From NCBI GenBank assembly GCA_026545225.1, contig CM048848.1, positions 21,058,806 through 21,122,805 of the forward strand: a stretch of DNA of 64,000 nucleotides. Direction: 5' to 3'. Below are positions 62,301 to 64,000 of the stretch, piece by piece (position 1 is the stretch's first letter; every line of letters starts with the position of its first letter). The stretch is from Cornus controversa. Lineage: Eukaryota; Streptophyta; Magnoliopsida; Cornales; Cornaceae. The notes under the pieces were generated by a model, which worked only from the letters and a program-made list of their open reading frames with translations, searched no databases and was not told the origin of the DNA. The translations under genes were made by a program, and so were the position numbers.

Positions 62301-63749
62301 TTTTGGGTTTTCGAATATTATTTTTGGAATGGGTGAGCATTGGGTGCACTGATGTTATTTGAGGGTCAATGTTTGAAGGAGGAGAATTGTCTGAGCATAG
62401 GGAAGGTCGTGGGTTCGAAAGAGATGTAGTTGGATTGGTGGGGAAAGGCTCAATAGGTGTAGTTATTTGTGGTGAGGTTAAGGATGGGTTCGGACTAGGT
62501 GGATCTAGTGTGCTTGCGGGCTGGTTATGGAGAAAAATGTCTATAGATTTGATTGAGGGACTACTTGGAGAAACTACTACTGTCGAGACCCTTATATCTG
62601 ATAGACTCAGAAGATGATCATTATGGAATTGAGAGGGAGGAGAGTGGCACGTTAGGATGGTTTTGAAAGGAAATGTAAATTCATCAAATTGTACATCACG
62701 GGAGATATGAACACGGAGAGTGGGAACATGGAGACACTTATATCCTTTGTGTAAAAGGCTATATTCAAGAAAGACACATGGCAGAGAACGAGGTTGAAAT
62801 TTGTTGGTATTATATTGCCAGAGATTAGGCCAACAAGTGTAACCAAATATTTTTAGAAAGTGTAATTAGGTGGAGATTTGAAAAGAACCTCATATGGAGT
62901 ACGATTTTGAAGTGTGGGAGTAGGCATACGATTAATTAAGTAACAGGCCGTGAGGAAAGCATCGTCCCAAAGTTGTTGAGGAATGCTGGCTTGGGATAAT
63001 AAGATAAGGCCTGTTTCCACTATGTGTCGATGTTTGCACTCAATAACACCATTTTATTGGTGCATATGAGGGCAAGAAAGACGATGAATGATACCTTGAT
63101 TTTGGAAAATTTTATGAAGCGAGCGATATTCACTGCCCTAATCAGATTGCACAGCTTTGATTTTAGTATTAAAATACCATTCAATGTATGATTGAAATTT
63201 GAGAAAAATTCGACTAACATCACTTTTTAGAGAAATGGGATAAAGCCATAAATATTTGCTAAATGCATCCAAAAAAGAAAAATAATATATATGGCCAGTG
63301 AGTGAACAAATAGGAGCAGGGCCCTATACATCAGTACAGATTAATGCTAAAGGTTCTGTAACTTGAGTTAGAGAAGTGAAAAATGGTAATTGCTGACTCT
63401 TTGAACTCAAGCAAGCAGAGCATTTGTGAGAGACTGAGTGACGATGTACTGGGGACTTGTATTTGACGAAGGACTCAATGAACAATTTGAAATGAAAGAT
63501 GACCCATGGGAGCATGTCATAAGGAGATAGTTGAGTGTTCACTTGAGAAAATGGACAGAACATATTTATTTGGAATGGATGAAATTTGGTAAAGTCCATT
63601 GTTACTCAGGCCTTGGAGCAGCAGCTTTCCCGTAGCTCGATCCTTCAAAAGAAAATAAGATGGGTGGAATTCAAAAAATGTGTTAGTGTCTTTTGTGAAT
63701 CACTAGACAGAAAGCAATTTTTTGCAGATATGGAGAACATGTAAAACAT
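62301..63749 (-). pseudogene. Integrase region of the second copia element
   Basis: Minus-strand similarity includes CSACLSSKSQQLPF (zinc region, about 63400-63440), ALICTDV followed by a stop near 63324, KAVQSD and a stop, then RHIVETGLILLSQASIPQQL (about 62970-63030) and YLINRMPTPTLQNRTPYEVL. The catalytic Asp residues can be inferred at ICTDV and VQSD. At least three nonsense codons and one frame change occur. 62301-62870 corresponds to the variable integrase C-terminus, where a plus-strand ORF at 62369-62617 is only a shadow. Confidence 0.7.
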
Positions 63750-64000
63750 TGTTAATGAACCTAGAGGGGGAGGGGGTGAATAGGTTCTTCAATTTTTCTT
63801 CCTAATATTGCAAGCTTGGTTGTCACATGCAATCACATAATTTTATGGACACATAGTTTTATAGAGGAAACCCCAAGGTGGGAAAAAAAACCTCTTCGAA
63901 CTAAGCTCCATTATGTCTGAAAGGGCAGTACAGTAATTCTCTCAATCACTCTCTCACTCACCCAACTCACAACATAGTTCACTCTAGCACTCACCCAGTT
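63750..64000. mobile_element. Start of another repeat at the right edge
   Basis: The copia similarity ends near 63730. TTAATGAACCTAGAGGGGG followed by GGGGTGAATAGG is a phrase often seen at the start of plant LTR-type repeats. The rest has CT-rich and CACTCACCCA-type stretches. Too little is in view to classify. Confidence 0.3.

Larger units (their letters stand above)
60440..63749 (-). mobile_element. Second Ty1/copia retrotransposon, degenerate, 5' part missing
   Basis: Minus-strand order (from high to low coordinates): integrase, reverse transcriptase, RNase H, polypurine tract (AGCTTGAGGGGACA, 60686-60699) and a 3' LTR (60440-60685). Protein similarity runs through many frames with stops. 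Gag, protease and the 5' LTR are not in the window; a different repeat begins near 63750. The RNase H and LTR differ from the first copia element, so it is another family. Confidence 0.8.

Noticed and set aside
62369..62617. Plus-strand ORF with Gly-rich sequence
   Set aside because: It lies opposite the copia integrase C-terminal region and has no similarity of its own.

Overview
The window is AT-rich nuclear DNA from a flowering plant, most likely a eudicot. This rests on Athila-like Ty3/gypsy and Ty1/copia retrotransposons, CACTA, Mutator-like and Tourist-like DNA elements, a tRNA-derived SINE, and a two-exon CYP71-type cytochrome P450. No prokaryotic, organellar or CRISPR-like features were seen. 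Almost everything outside the P450 is transposable-element DNA in nested layers. All positions were read by eye, without alignments or database searches.

Layout. 1-23087: an old Athila-like retrotransposon (left end outside the window) with broken gag-pol, a 3' ORF, a long 3' noncoding tail and its 3' LTR (21663-23087). A second Athila-like element, complete in structure (6292-19138; two LTRs, PBS, polypurine tract, 5-bp target duplication ACTAC), sits inside that 3' ORF. 23088-23370: remnant of another LTR, probably the outer element's target. 24691-29618: a CACTA-like element (3-bp duplication CGA) that split a small LTR-like repeat and carries a gene fragment plus a transposase-like scrap. 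30563-34898: a 184-bp MITE whose end was hit by a gypsy element now reduced to a 4-kb LTR, a tRNA-iMet PBS and the tail of the other LTR (duplication GCATT). 35075-35625: two LTR-like repeats in tandem. 35809-36624: a MITE. 37944-48866: a minus-strand copia element, interrupted in gag by a 6.3-kb CACTA element (41719-48062, duplication CAA) and flanked by a 558-bp direct repeat. 49928-51001: a fold-back element. 51354-53580: the P450 gene, apparently intact. 54959-55411: a glycine-rich gene fragment with one nonsense codon. 56734-57236: a Tourist MITE. 57769-58754: a Mutator-type MITE with a 9-bp duplication. 59505-59920: a tandem repeat. 60440 to about 63750: a degenerate minus-strand copia element, followed by the edge of another repeat.

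The P450 is the only gene that looks functional. The others are retrotransposon genes broken by stops and frameshifts, or host exons carried by CACTA elements. Many stops in the two Athila copies are single C-to-T or G-to-A changes, as expected of long-silenced methylated elements.

The most interesting structure is shared by the two Athila copies. Both carry a palindromic repeat array in the LTR about 185 bp from its start. Both carry the same kind of array between pol and the 3' ORF, followed by a TATA-like site, a pyrimidine-rich leader, a GT-AG intron-like interval and the ORF start. The arrays have diverged in sequence between the two subfamilies but match within each element. This suggests a promoter module present twice per element. 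A hairpin plus polypurine-tract module is likewise present twice near the 3' end of each copy.
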